Source of the DNA: Asterias amurensis
Taxonomy: Eukaryota > Echinodermata > Asteroidea > Forcipulatida > Asteriidae
Assembly: GCF_032118995.1 (NCBI RefSeq)
Contig: NC_092669.1
Location: 992,001-1,056,000, forward strand
Reading direction: 5' to 3'
DNA length: 64,000 nt
Shown: positions 1 through 12,300 of the stretch, in pieces
Layout of the letters: each line of letters starts with the position of its first letter
Position numbering within the stretch: the stretch's first letter is position 1
The notes under the pieces: generated by a model
Databases searched by the model: none
Told to the model about the DNA's origin: nothing
The model's input: the letters and a program-made list of their open reading frames with translations, nothing else
Made by a program: the position numbers and the translations under genes

Positions 1-656
1 AAATATTTATCTTGGAAAACAAATTGCTGTGACATTATCACTGTTCTGGGAAAAAAATGGAAACAAAATGATGTTAGTGGCCCTGCGCCATGGATAAAGG
101 TGATTCAAATGTCAAGTGCTCATGGGTGTTATGCGATAGTCGTTTCATATCCTGAGTGAGGGGCCATCAAACATGGTAACAATGATATCAGGATTGGAAC
201 AGGGTTTTTTTTTTTTAGTTTTTTTTTCCTTTTGACAAATTTTCTTAAAAAGGAAAACATAATTGCATTATTTTCCCAGAATGGTTTACGAAAACAAATT
301 ATTTATCTGTGTTCTACCTCGGTCACGTCTTTGAGATTTTGTGAGGGACGCTGCCATGCACCAAGAAAGAGACGGAAAAAAAAAAACACATACAAATATC
401 AGTCTTTCATGAATAAGGATTATAATGGTTGGGCTAGAAGTATAGAATTAGCATAACTGACTCTGATTGGATGGTTGATAAAAATGTACATACTAGGCAG
501 TTGTGGTTGGACCAATGAAAAGGCTTCTATTTCTTGATATGTGACTAGCTGCCTGAAACATCAATAATGATTGGTCAGAAAAGGGCCATGGTTCATGCAA
601 GGCTCGGCTCATTTGATTGGCTTATTGTGCATATGAAATAATACATGCCTACACAT
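1..656. other. Non-coding stretch, no gene recognised
   Basis: AT-rich sequence with short open frames only and no recognisable protein motif or splice pattern. It may be the 3' UTR or downstream flank of a gene lying left of the window, but nothing in it proves that. Confidence 0.4.
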
Positions 657-660
657 TTAA

Positions 661-1038
661 AGCCAGTGGACACTATTGGTAGTTGTCAACGATCAGTCTT
701 CTCACTTGGTGTATCTCAACATATGCATGAAATAACAAACCTGTGAAAATTTGAGCGCGATCGGTCGTCGGAGTTGCGAGATAACTATGAAAGAAAAAAA
801 CATCCTTGTCACACGAAGTTGTGTGCTTTCAGATGCTTGATTTTGAGACATCAAGTTCTAAACTTGAGGTCTCGAAATCAAATTCGTGAAAAATTACTTC
901 TTTCTCCAAAACTCTGCACTTCAGAGGGAGCTGTTTCTCACAATGTTTTATACTATCAACCACTCCCCATTACTCGTTACCATGTCAGGTTTTATGCCAA
1001 AAACTATTTTGAGTAATTACCAATAGTGTCCACTGCCT
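661..1038 (+). mobile_element. TTAA-flanked MITE, family A (copy 1)
   Basis: A 378-bp element bounded by TTAA at 657-660 and 1039-1042. The left end (AGCCAGTGGACACTATTGG) and right end (CCAATAGTGTCCACTGCCT) are inverted repeats of each other. The interior matches at least nine other copies in this window. It has no coding capacity, so it is a non-autonomous DNA transposon. TTAA targets are used by the piggyBac, Kolobok and ISL2EU groups; which one mobilised it is not decidable here. The short ORF at 774-1016 is not a gene but repeat interior. Confidence 0.85.
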
Positions 1039-1042
1039 TTAA

Positions 1043-2174
1043 GCGCTGTTCAAAAATGTTTTTCGTGGGCTGATGTGAAATAGTTCTAAGAACTTTTGCA
1101 GAAAGCAACTGTCCAGATCTAGAAAGTAGAATTTATGGGAAGACTTGTGTATACTGTAAGATTTAGTTTGGAACAAGTTATGGTGGCTGGGTTGTTCAAA
1201 ATGGACAAAGCATCGCGTGATTGTCAGTATCAGGACTTCAAAGAAAGGAGATTGGTATTGTTTGAGGAAAATATTCCTAGATACAGATTTTGACATTCAA
1301 ACTAAAATCATTCCTGGTTCAAAATTTGAAGAAGAAAAAAAAACGTACTTTACAGTTCCAGTATTTTGACTTAAATTATTGACGAGGTTGTTTGTGGACA
1401 TTTGAAGGGTTTGTGCTCTGATGTTGGCTGTGGTAGTGTGCTTTAAATTTGCATACTGTATTAAATATTCTGCATATTGATGAGCTGTGGGACATTTTTT
1501 TATGAATATTAATAATCATCTTTTACAAAGAAAAATGTGTTTTACTCATAAAGTTTAAAGTAGTAGCTTTCTCTAGTGTATATTGTTAATAATTGTTGAG
1601 GCTTTGTAGATTTTATCTTTCAACAAGTATTTTTATGTTTTTTGTGAGTTACGGGAATGGAATTTTTTGCGATTCAGTACGAAAAAAAAACACACAAAAA
1701 ATAAAACAAATAAAGATATTAAGAAGGTGGTTGTGCCTGAAGCTGACACCCCTGTTGAACAGAGTTCTTGCGACTATCCTTTATAAATACGAATACGTTG
1801 GAAGGTTCCATTTGTGTAAAAAAGGGGTGGTTTATGTACAGGCTGTGTGATCAATTGAATATGCGAACGGTTGAAAAGAAAACAACATTAACAGTCAAAT
1901 ACATTCATGTACTAAGACACGGTTTGAAACTGTAATAATATTATTTCAAACAATTGAAAAAGATCAGGAAAAAGAAATTATAAAAATTGCGTACTAGAAA
2001 TTAGAAGCGACTTATTGGTAATTAAATTAATGACACAAATAATTGAAACTCAATGTACTTATATACTAAGTGTACTCGTTACTATTTTAACAGTAAGAAC
2101 CTGTGTGTCTGTTAAGCCATTTGTACAGTCTTTTCAAAATGTCTTTGGTGTTTATTCATTCTCGAAACCGTAGA
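1043..2174. other. Non-coding stretch, no gene recognised
   Basis: Low-complexity, T/A-rich DNA with scattered short ORFs of 85 aa or less and no protein similarity I recognise. No repeat boundary found. Confidence 0.4.
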
Positions 2175-2178
2175 CTAA

Positions 2179-2391
2179 AGTGCTATTCACACGACAGCCA
2201 TTTAACTGGGGTCCCATGCTTATTTTAGCAAGGCTGTAAAATGTAGCAATGTTTGACAAGATTTTGGAAGAGAACTTTGACAGTAGAAAAAAATTGTTGT
2301 CCTTTCACACAAGATACATTTTTTTTTATTTTACAACCATGCTACAGTTTAGCAAGGGACCCTTGCTAAATTGCTGTCGTGTGAAAGGGGC
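2179..2391. mobile_element. Inverted-repeat MITE, TTAA-type candidate
   Basis: The left end reads AGTGCTATTCACACGACAGC and the right end reads GCTGTCGTGTGAAAGGGGC, an imperfect inverted repeat of about 22 bp. It is flanked on the right by TTAA (2392-2395) and on the left by CTAA (2175-2178), one change from TTAA. About 213 bp, no coding capacity. Confidence 0.65.
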
Positions 2392-2395
2392 TTAA

Positions 2396-3640
2396 CTTTG
2401 CATGAGTGTGTACAAGATTTTGTATGTATATAATAGACCTGTCATACTTGTGTTTAATCTTATCCAGTAGGAGTTATAGAGAAATAATGCCCTGAAATTA
2501 GGTGAAACTATTTAACTCTATATTTTGTACTTTTTTATAAATGGGGGCTATGCCTGGTCCGCAGACTAAGACAAATTATCCAAGCAAACTTTCACCCATG
2601 AAATGGTGGTTTTTAATCGAAATATTATTTTGAATCATTGAGTTTGAAAATTACGCCCACGACTGTGGTGTCTTGGTAAAATGCAAGGAAACGAGGCCCT
2701 TTGAAATCTGTGAGATCTATGTTGGCTAGGGCTTAAGGCTCTAACAGGTTATGGCTTTGATCTTGGCTAGGGTTCTGGCTGTGGCTAGAGTTAAGGCTCT
2801 GGCTAGGGTTTAAGCTCTCTGACTGAGGCCAATGTTATGGCTTCTTCAGTGTTTACTATTTCTGTAATTCAAATGATTCTGAGATTATGTCCAATCGGAA
2901 ATTTACAAATTGCTTTTTTTGCCCAATTATGTCACTAATATCGTTTATAATTGTCTTGTAGAATCACTGTATGTTGGTACCTTTCTCCAGTTTTAATCAG
3001 ATGAGGTTGTTCTGACCTATTTAAGACTGCCTTCGCAGGCTCATGAAATGTTATTGGGAGGGGGGTTGTATTACTCGGAAAGATTGACTTTGGATCCCCT
3101 TCTTCTATGGTTGCTTTAAATGTTTTTAACTTTTACTGACATCTCTTGAAATACTTATCAACTACTTCTCTATATTTTATGTCAATTTGTTGCAGGGTTA
3201 CATTTTGTAGGCGTACTATTTAAACAAATGTACTTTTATATTTTGTTTATTCTTTTATTTCCCTGTAATAATGTATGTTTTGTGGCTTTTGAAATTTTGT
3301 CTGAAGTATATTTTTGACTTTTATTTTAACGGAATATTTGACAGTACCATAGTAGGATAGTTATCATGTAAAATAAAAAAACTAAAGACACTTAAAAAAT
3401 GGACTTTGAAAAATTCTTTATTCTTTGATGAAAGGTCAATCTTTGAATTTACAAAGCCCCGCCTCGTGGTACTCTGACCAATCACATCTTAGGCTGGTAA
3501 CCCATAGTCATAACTAGCTAGTTTACTGTCTGGTTTACTGGCTGGTTCACTGGCTGGTTTAATTGCTTGTTTGGTGTCGCAATCTCATTTGATAGCTGCT
3601 CCGTTTGAATGCTAACATGCAAGCAGCCAGAACTTGTTGT
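2396..3640. other. Non-coding stretch with a degenerate short repeat
   Basis: At about 2716-2830 there is an imperfect array built from GGCTAGGGTT and TTAAGGCTCT-like blocks. Otherwise AT-rich DNA with no gene recognised. Confidence 0.4.
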
Positions 3641-3826
3641 GACCTCTTGCACGAGTGTCACACGCGGCAACTGATGCCACGCTCACCATGATGGTGGTCA
3701 ATAGGTTTATGTGTAAACGCCGCAGAGCCTAAAATACGCACTTCTCTGAATAACACACGTTGACATTGACCACCAAAATGGCGCATCCAAGATTATTCTG
3801 ATGATGACGTCAGGTGAATTGGGTCA
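3641..3826 (+). repeat. Interspersed repeat, inverted partner at 13981-14166
   Basis: This block of about 185 bp contains CACCATGATGGTGG-like, CCACCAAAATGGCGC and GATGATGACGTCAGGTGAAT blocks. It reappears in reverse complement within tetraspanin intron 5. It has internal palindromic character and a TGACGTCA core. It is an unclassified interspersed element, probably a MITE. Confidence 0.6.
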
Positions 3827-3827
3827 A

Positions 3828-6133
3828 AAAGCCAGAATAGACTCCATAATTTTTTTTTTAAAGCTTAACAAACTTTGAACTATAAGTTCGTTAAACTTTG
3901 ACCTTTCTTTGAATGATGTTAAGTTCTTGGAACTGAATAAACCTTTTGACAATACCAGTGGGTATTGTCAAAGGTTATGGGAGATATCAGCAGTAACAGA
4001 CATTCCAAATTGGCTTATTGTTGTTTACATTTACTGGTACTCAATTTGGCGTGAAAACAAGATATCTGAATGATCAAACTGAAAAACAAATTTATATTAT
4101 TTGATGGTATAAAGAGTTATGTAATTTTGGTGCTTTTTATGAAAATATAAAACAAAAACTGTACAAAGACAACTTTTTTGTTTTATTTAGTTTTTTTCTT
4201 GGCATGGATAACATTTGGTTAATTATAATTATACAAAAAGTGTGTTATAACAATGGAAGTAATTAAATTCCCCCTGTAATATTGTCAACTGGGAAGTGTT
4301 GTTTTGATTTCATTAATGAAATTATTAATGTTTGTTGTCTTTAAAAGGTTATTAACATGTATAATGCTGTAGACTTGTCTATGTAATCTTGTATCAATGG
4401 TGTCTCAATAAAAAACAGTGGAAAACCAAGGTGGTTGTTTTCTTGTTAACTTCTTATAATTGATGCTAAATTTATACCGAGGATCAAGAATATTATTTGT
4501 CAGGGATGAGATTGTTCAGACTTTTGGCTGAATTCAGACTTTTTTTGTCGGCCTGGTGACGAAAAATCAGGCAATATTTTTTCCACAAATACAGAAATCC
4601 TGCTCTTTGGTCTACTTTCTCTAGTGCTGTAGACAACATTCCCAAAAAGCTTCTTGGCATCTATAACTACAGAGGTTACCAAAAGGTGGAAATACTATCA
4701 GTTTAACATAACTTTGAATTTGTATCCAAGTTTCAAACTTTTTTTGTTAGTAATGATCGACTCTCACCCCTATATTCATGTATTAGTAACAAGACAAGAC
4801 ATTATTATGCAAGAGCAACACACAACGCAAAACATTGAAATGTAAAATTTTTATCAAAATAAAGATTTAAACAAATGAAGCTTTCCTGGAGAGTTTTGAT
4901 TTGACCCCTTTGCGGTTAACCGTTAGAGAATTGTTCTTTTTTCAAATTCATATTTGTTGATTTATTGGAAAATAAGTAGCTCAAAAACAAGTCTTGGACC
5001 ATCTCTAATATGACCATTGCCCTTGCCAACATCTAAATTGGGGTGGGAAGAGATTTAGGCGTAACTTGGTGCTTTCCTTGTAATTAAAAATTTTAATTTA
5101 TAAAGCGCACTTTTTCATGAAATATGACTCAAGGTGCTTTTTTGTGTCCTGTGAAAACAGTCCTCAAGTTTGAATTGGATTCGAACCCATGACCTTTGCC
5201 TTAATTCTGAATATCTTTTTAACGATTTTTATTCAGGATTGAACTGGTAAACAAATAGACATGCTGCTTACAACTTTGGTGGAATCTGGATAACTGTTTG
5301 TTTGAATCGTTTTCATAAACAAGTTGTTTAAAAAGTGTAGAAAAAATGAAATATTATGCCTGTAAACATTGTGTCTGCCGCCCCCAACGAACAAATTGGA
5401 TTGTGACGTAACGCGCTGGTCGTAAATTTATGTCATTTAATTATTTAAAAATAACAAGGGAAGAAGCAATAAAATTAGTCAATTTATGGGCGTGGCCAGT
5501 TTTAGGCTTGTGACTTCAGGTTAAAGGTCACAAGAAAAGACTGGTTCCCGTACAATAGTTTCACTCGCGTTTGGTATTTTACATTGAGTGTACACAGGTA
5601 CAAGACTGGTAGTGAAAGCGTGAATGGCTTATCAGTTTTTGGCTTCAGGTGTTGTATCGCAAAGTGAACGTTAACTACTCTGCCAGTATTTGGTGGGAAT
5701 ATCACGTTTTTGTAGTTCCCAGGGAATATAATAAAGACGGATTTGCCGAAGCTTCATGGGCGAACTGTGAAACATTCGCTGTTGCTGAGAAAATGCTGCA
5801 AAAAGGTAGGAGAACGTTCGGAAGTAGCCATGCAAATGTTCTGTGTGCGCGCGTGACTGTGATTGTGAATGTGATATTGATGAAAGGAGTGCAGAAAGGA
5901 CGTGGATGTGAGTCTAGGTTGTGTCTTGTTTACATGGTTTTGTTTGTGCGCTAGTTTCCATGGCTTTCAACGGTTAAGTTGCCGATGTATAAAAATTGTC
6001 TTTCCTTTTGCATCTTTTATCCTAGTTCGAGTTAATTAATACAGTTGAGTTGCTTACACTTACAGTTACTTACACTTGTAAGTATGAGACTGAGAGGATG
6101 CAACAACAAAAATCCTTGTTTTTTAAACTTTAT
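3828..6133. other. Non-coding stretch, possible transcript 3' ends
   Basis: AATAAA hexamers at 4407-4412 and 4858-4863 could be poly(A) signals of a plus-strand transcript entering from the left. A weak tRNA-like B box (GGATTCGAACC) at about 5179 may be a SINE remnant. The 101-aa frame at 5649-5954 has no recognisable domain, so I do not call it a gene. Confidence 0.35.
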
Positions 6134-6141
6134 AAAGTTAA

Positions 6142-6283
6142 GGATAACTTTCCATATGGCTCCACCACTTTTTCACCCTTTTTTTACAAAAAGGGATATC
6201 TCATTGAGCCTTTGAGGTAAATTAGATACTATAATTATTACATATCGAATAAAAAAGTGGTGGTGCCATACGGAAACTTTTCC
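6142..6283 (+). mobile_element. MITE, GG...CC family with 8-bp TSD (copy 1)
   Basis: A 142-bp element with inverted ends of about 30 bp (GGATAACTTTCCATATGGC and its partner ending ACGGAAACTTTTCC). It is flanked by the exact 8-bp direct repeat AAAGTTAA at 6134-6141 and 6284-6291. Three more copies lie at 21303, 30226 and 44256. An 8-bp duplication with GG/CC termini fits the Merlin superfamily as I recall it, or hAT; the assignment is an inference. Confidence 0.85.
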
Positions 6284-6967
6284 AAAGTTAAAATCCTGCT
6301 GGACAATTAAATTTTTTATGAATTACTTCATGATGATGACCACTGGCCAGAAGTAAATTCAAAAATGTATTTTCTTAAAAGCATCGTTGGTTTCAGAGTT
6401 ACTTCAACCAGACTTAACTTTTGTACTGGGAAACTTAATATGGAAAATTACCGAAAAACACTGTTTTTTTTTAGCCAAACCTGATTGCGTAAATGTCAGA
6501 ATATACTTCTAACATGTAGTTGTATTTATACAGGATTGCTCCTACGTACTACCTAGAAATAAAAGTGTCATCTGATCGTTGTTTTTTTTTTTTAATCTGA
6601 AAGCTTGCCGAGCAAGATTAAGATTAAGAAGTTTCCACGTTTACCCTGTGAAATAATTTCCTTAAAATAAAGCCATATTGGAGAAAACAATTTCAAAACA
6701 ATGGTTCAAAACTTCAAATTACGCTTTAGTCAATTTTACTTTGTTCAACACAAAGTTAAAACATTAAATGAACTGTCTGCGACTATTTGTCAGCTATACA
6801 AATCCAGGGCACAAGTTTTTGGGAAAAATTCACAAACCTAAAGAGCTTTTAGCCCAAAACCTTTACTTGATCAGAGAATTTGTTACAAGACTATAATCAA
6901 AACCAGTGATGTATTATTCAAAAACACAAGACCACCCGACTTGTATGGTCGTAAGTTTACTGCCGTT

Positions 6968-7117
6968 GATTTCACCAAACTCTCCCCAACTTAGGATTAA
7001 TCTAAGGACTTAAGACAAGTTAAGTTCCGTATCCATAGACATTACGACGCATTGAACCCATCCTAAGTGATCGAGATAAAAGTAGGCCTATTCCTAGCGT
7101 ATTGTAAAATCGGCTGC
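6968..7117. repeat. Interspersed repeat ending in AATCGGCTGC
   Basis: It begins GATTTCACCAAACTC and ends AAAATCGGCTGC, with interior blocks such as GTTCCGTATCCATAGAC and CCCATCCTAAGT. The same family is seen at 52035-52550 (interrupted) and 60407-60575 (reverse orientation). Probably a MITE. Confidence 0.6.
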
Positions 7118-7157
7118 TGGACTTCTTAGGCCATAAGTTTATTGGCCCGATACTTAA

Positions 7158-7478
7158 AGCCATTATACACTTTCGGTAAACACTATTGTCCAAGTCCCAT
7201 ACTTTGTGTATCACAACTTAAAATAACAAGCCTGTAAAAATTTAGGCTCAATTGGTGATCAGAGTCGGGAGAAAATAACGGGAAAACCCACTCTTGTTTC
7301 CGCGCGTTTCGCCGTGTCATGACATGTGTTGTGTTTTAATGTTTTCTCAAAAAGTAAAGCATTTCATGGAACAATAATTCAAGAGAAGTCTTTCACCATT
7401 ACTTTCTGTAAACCCTGTAAATTATTTGTAAATCTGTGAACTTTTTTTTTTTTTCTGTACCGAAAGTGTATAATGGCT
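7158..7478. mobile_element. TTAA-flanked MITE, family B
   Basis: A 321-bp element between TTAA at 7154-7157 and 7479-7482. The ends are AGCCATTATACACTTTCGGT and ACCGAAAGTGTATAATGGCT, a perfect 20-bp inverted repeat. No coding capacity. It is distinct in sequence from family A. Confidence 0.85.
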
Positions 7479-7482
7479 TTAA

Positions 7483-8200
7483 GTCACTTGCCTCGGGCCT
7501 GCGGTCCAGTGTTTTTTTCGAGCCCGGCAGTCCTACGTATGCATAATACCTTTAAACTCAAGGCTACCATTCATTGTCTCACTCAGGGCTGAACTCCAGA
7601 AAGGTCATTGAGTTATTAAATGTTCCTGCTTTGAGGGGGCACATTTTAATGGAGTATTTCCCTCAGATACAAGAGTCGCAATTTAACCTTCATGGCAGAT
7701 TGGGAGCAACCCCTTCCACTGTTTTGATTTTAGAGACTTAGTGTGCATGTCTAGACTTTGGACCTCTTTTCTTTTAAGTATAATAACTAAGAATTTGTTA
7801 GGTATTTAAACTTAATTAAGCAGAAAGTATCACTAGGTATTGTTTTCTACCCAGAAAGTTAATAGGGAGGCAATAATTCTGCTAAGCAATTATATATAAT
7901 AAAGTATTTTCAGAGTATTTAAAATTAGTTAAGCAGAAAATACTGCTATGTAAATTGTTTGCTACCAAGAAAACTAACAGAGCACAGGTGGCATTAATTC
8001 TGCTAAGCAATTATTTCCATGTGCTGACTGACCAGCAAAACTAATTTGTGCCACGGAGGCACCATGGCCTTCGTTGCCCCTGGAGTTGTACGTGGTGCCC
8101 CTTCAAAAGTTTCCCATTGACTTTAAGATTTTTCAATAGAAGTGCCCTTTGCAAAATTAAAATGGCCTAGCCCATCAACATATTCAAAGATGAAATACCA
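7483..8200. other. Non-coding stretch with a diverged tandem pair
   Basis: Two related segments at about 7810-7895 and 7915-8010 share TTAAGCAGAAA and ATTCTGCTAAGCAATTAT, so they look like a diverged direct duplication. No gene recognised. Confidence 0.4.
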
Positions 8201-8202
8201 GG

Positions 8203-8340
8203 GGTGGATTTCACAAAGAGTTAGGACTAGTCTTATCTCGAGTTAGGACCAGTTACTCGTCCTAACTTAGGACTATCCATGCAATTTGTATATTCTCCTA
8301 GGACTAGTCCTAACCTAACTCTTTGTGAAATTGACCCCAG
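8203..8340. repeat. Palindromic interspersed repeat
   Basis: Inverted ends GGATTTCACAAAGAGTTAGG and CTAACTCTTTGTGAAATTGA enclose further self-complementary TAGGACTAGTCC blocks. The whole is about 138 bp and could fold into one hairpin. No coding capacity. Confidence 0.65.
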
Positions 8341-9353
8341 GCCTGTTATTGTCATAAATTTTAAGAGTGATTCCCAACTAATGTATAGGCCCCTACCTTC
8401 TTTTGAATGTGTGAGAAAAACAACAATTTTACACTCGAATTTACCCATTGTTAATCAATTACTTAGAGAAGAGTTTTTGCATGGTTTATGGTTTATTGAA
8501 CAGTGTTTCATACTAGACTTGGCCAATGCTTCTCAGTGACTCAATATGATTTGAGTCATTGCTGTTTGAACTTGAATCAGGTGCCAGTTGGTCAGGGACT
8601 GACGCAAGTTTATTTATTATTCAGCAGAATTCTTCACGTGATTTTTCATAAGAGGGGACAATCTTGAACCAAATTTTACAAGTTTATCAACTTGAAACAA
8701 GGTCCTGTTTTTTTTTAAGATGGTGTTCATGTTTGGTTTTAAAATCTCTACTTCGAATATCAAACGGTTTATATATTTTTTTACAGTCTCACAAAACTAT
8801 TATTTGTCAGCCCAAAAGGACGGAAATTCTTCACTTTATTTGTAGACCAAGGGATAATAGCGTCAGACACAGGAAATAGTTGAGTGACTAATAGGTTATT
8901 ATGACTTTTGACCTCAACTACTGAAGGTCAACTACTTGTGTGTCAATAGTTTAAAACTCTGGACTTCCCCCAAACTCCCACAAAGCGTTTGAATGCATTG
9001 AATTGCTTAAAGGCACAGGACACCTTTGGTAAGTTGTTGCCACAGTGGGCGTCACCGGGCACGCCTGCCCAGAACTCTGAGCGAAAAACACTGTGCTGTC
9101 CACCACAGATTTCCCTCAGATTGCACTGCAATGATGGCCCCATATCTAAACATGAATAAACTTGGGGCTAGTCGAGTATCCAATTTAATATTAACAGAGC
9201 CCTTCCTTCAACGGTTATTGAGAAAGTTCTTAACTTTTCATTACATAATTTGTCTTCCCTCAGCATGAGCTGCAGACTCGAAAGGAACTGATCCTGTAAA
9301 AACTAAAGACAACTTTGAAAAGTTTTATTTGACTTGATTTGAAAGACAGCACC
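8341..9353. other. Upstream flank of the tetraspanin gene
   Basis: No TATA box or initiator could be fixed with confidence. A fragment at 9008-9045 (AAAGGCACAGGACACCTTTG) looks like one end of another TTAA-type repeat. The tetraspanin 5' UTR must lie just before 9354, and an untranslated first exon further upstream cannot be excluded. Confidence 0.35.
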
Positions 9354-12300
9354 ATGGTGAGCTTTGAAGCCCCCGTGTCCAGTTTGTCTTGCTTTGGGAA
9401 GTGCGTGAAGATATTGCTCCTGCTCTTCAATGTATTATTTATGGTAAGTTGTAAGTCAACTTTTTAACTTATTTCTATTTCCCCCACCACAGTTGTCGTT
9501 GAGGACACTAAAAAGAAGCGGTTTAAAATGTCCCAAGAACTAGCCGAAGAACTAGCCGTCTGAGCAGTGTAAAGGCCCGGTCCCACTGGAGCGATACCGA
9601 TAACGATAACAATAATGATGCAAAGAGAACGCATTCTATTGGTTAAATGAGCGTGTGCGTATTTTACATGGAGCAATTCAACCAATAGAACGCGTTCGTG
9701 ATCGTTCTCTCTGCGTCGTGATCGTTATCGTTGTTGTTATCGCTGCATTGGGACCGGCCTTAACTGTAATCAACAGTATTTACACACAAACCCAAAACAG
9801 TTGATCTTTCCTTGTGTTGTTGTAGATAAGCGGGGTAGCTGCCGCTACCATAGGGATTTGGGCCATCGCGGATCCAACAAGTGTCCGCATCGTTGTTCTT
9901 CTCAACTCTCAACTGTACGTCATCTCCGCTTTGATATTGATTGGAGCAGGTATTGCCGCATCATTTGTCGGTGTTATTGGATGCTGTGGGGTGCGATACG
10001 AGAGCAAGTGTCTGCTTGGCTTGGTAAGTAATGGGCCAAATTTCATAAAACCTGTAAGCTTAAAAAACTTACTAAGCACAGAAAAATGCTAAAAATCCAT
10101 AAAGGTTTACATTGTTGAAACGGGTGCCCCACTCAGTTTATTTGCTAAGCAGTATTTGCTGCTACTTTATAGCTTTATAGAGGAGTGTGAAAAGGGCTTT
10201 TGAAGTGCTTTGTTATTTTACCTATTTGTGATATTTTAAAATGTTAAAGGCAGTGGACACTTTTGGTAATTGTCAAAGACTAGCCTTCACAGTTGGTGTA
10301 TCTCAACATATGCATAAAATAACTAACCTGTGAAAATTTGAGCCCAATCGGTCATCAAAGTTGCGAGATAATAATGAAAGAAAAAAACACCCTTGTCACA
10401 CGAAGTTGTGTGCGTTTAGATAGTCGATTTCGAGACCTCAAGTTCTAAATCTGAAAATTACTTTTTTCCCGAAAACTATGGCACTTCAGAGGGAGCCATT
10501 TCTCACAATGTTTTATACCATCAACCTCTCCCTATTACTCGTCACCAAGAAAAGTTTTATGCTAATAATTATTTTGAGTAATTACCAATAGTGTCCACTG
10601 CCTTTAACCCCATTTTTCTTGTGATATTTGTTATCCACAGTATACAGTGAGCCTTCTTGTGGTGTTCATTGCTGAGTTTGCGGCTGGTGTTATTTCAGTG
10701 GCGCTCTACACTCAAGTAAGTATCAACCGAAATCATGTAAAATTAAGCAGAAATTTCCCTTTACAGTTAAGTTTTTTAGTCCAATTTATCTGAGCCCAAT
10801 TTCATAGTGCTGCTTAATGGTTAGCAGCACATATGTTTTGTGCTAACTAGTAGAAAAAATGTTGGTACTTCTATCGGTGAGCAAGAAATTTACCCAGCCA
10901 TCTTACGTGTTCACCATTGTTTTGTATTTTTACGTCACCCATTTTCATACTGTAACCTTTTTTAGAGTTTTGATACCTTTTCCAGGGCCCAATTTCATAG
11001 AGCTGCTTAGCACAAAAACTTGCTAAGCATGAAATTTCTTCCTTGATAAAAACAGGATTAGTAGCTCTATGAAATTGGGCCCTGATCAAATTTCCGGCCA
11101 TTACATTATTCCCTACTCACTGTGAATGAAGATGTTCAGTATATAATTTACCTGTAGAAGTTTCAGCTTCATGAGTTGTCAAGTTAAAAACAACATCAGA
11201 AAGTAATTTTTTTTGAGTAAGCTTTCTACCATTATTATCTTAAAGATGCTATGTCAGATTTTTGGCCCCAAACATTAAAAAATATATTTTTTTGAGTCAA
11301 CGGTATTTCAAAGAGTATCACCTGCTCTAACAAAAAAAAGTTTAACTTTTACTTTTAATGGTCAGGAACCATGACAAAAATTTAAAATGTGTCTCATAAA
11401 ACACATAAGAATTGGTCACTTTTGAGCACTTTATTTCACTTCTACTAATGATTGGCGGACTTTTTTGAGCAATGGTTCAAATGAAAGCTTGTAACTTCTT
11501 TGACCCCCATCAAAATACCCATTGAATTTTAAATCAAAATTTTGGGGTCAAATCGGCCAAAAATCTGACATAGCATCTTTAACTGTGTGAGTTTAATGTA
11601 AATCTGTGGACATTGTGTTTTGTGTCCTAAACAAAAATCTGAGATCCTTTAAGGCCATAACCTTTGAACCTTCTTGTCACCTTTTCATCAGGCCTCAACC
11701 CTTGCCAATAGAGAAATGAGAGATTCCCTGATTTATAAGTACGGGCAGGGAAATGAAGTAGAAGCAACAGATGCCTGGAACTATATTCAACGAAATGTAA
11801 GACACTCCACAACATTATTTTTCCTACAAAAGAGATTTTTACACACGGTTGCACCCATGTTTACTAATAATAGTTAGTTCCTATCTCACACCCTTAGGCC
11901 AAATAAAACTGCCCGCTGCCTTTTTAGAGGCTGACACCTTTATTTTATCTCTTCCCCCCCCCTTTTTACATTTTTTAACAATCTCAGATGAAAAAAATTA
12001 AGGGAATCAATGTGTGGTGAAGAGGTTTTTAACTAGTGGTTTAAACCCTTGCCGAGGCCTGGACTTGATAATTTTACCGAGACGAAGTCGAGGTAAAATA
12101 AATACCTTTTCATAAATAAATACCTTTTCATAAATAAATACCTTTTAGGTCAAAAAACATCAACACTTTTTGGCCAAAAGGTAAAATAAATGCAAAAATT
12201 ATAGTTATTCAATGATTTCTTTCAACACAACACCCCTCCAGCTATGAAATGGTAAGGCCCTCCGGTAAACAACTCCTTATAAGGAGATCCTGTGCACGTC

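Noticed and set aside
5649-5954. 101-aa ORF as a possible small gene
   Set aside because: No recognisable domain, no Kozak or splice support; length is within chance expectation.
11627-11877. ORFs overlapping tetraspanin exon 4 on both strands
   Set aside because: They are shadows of, or read-through beyond, the true exon 11692-11796, whose boundaries are set by GT/AG sites and phase.
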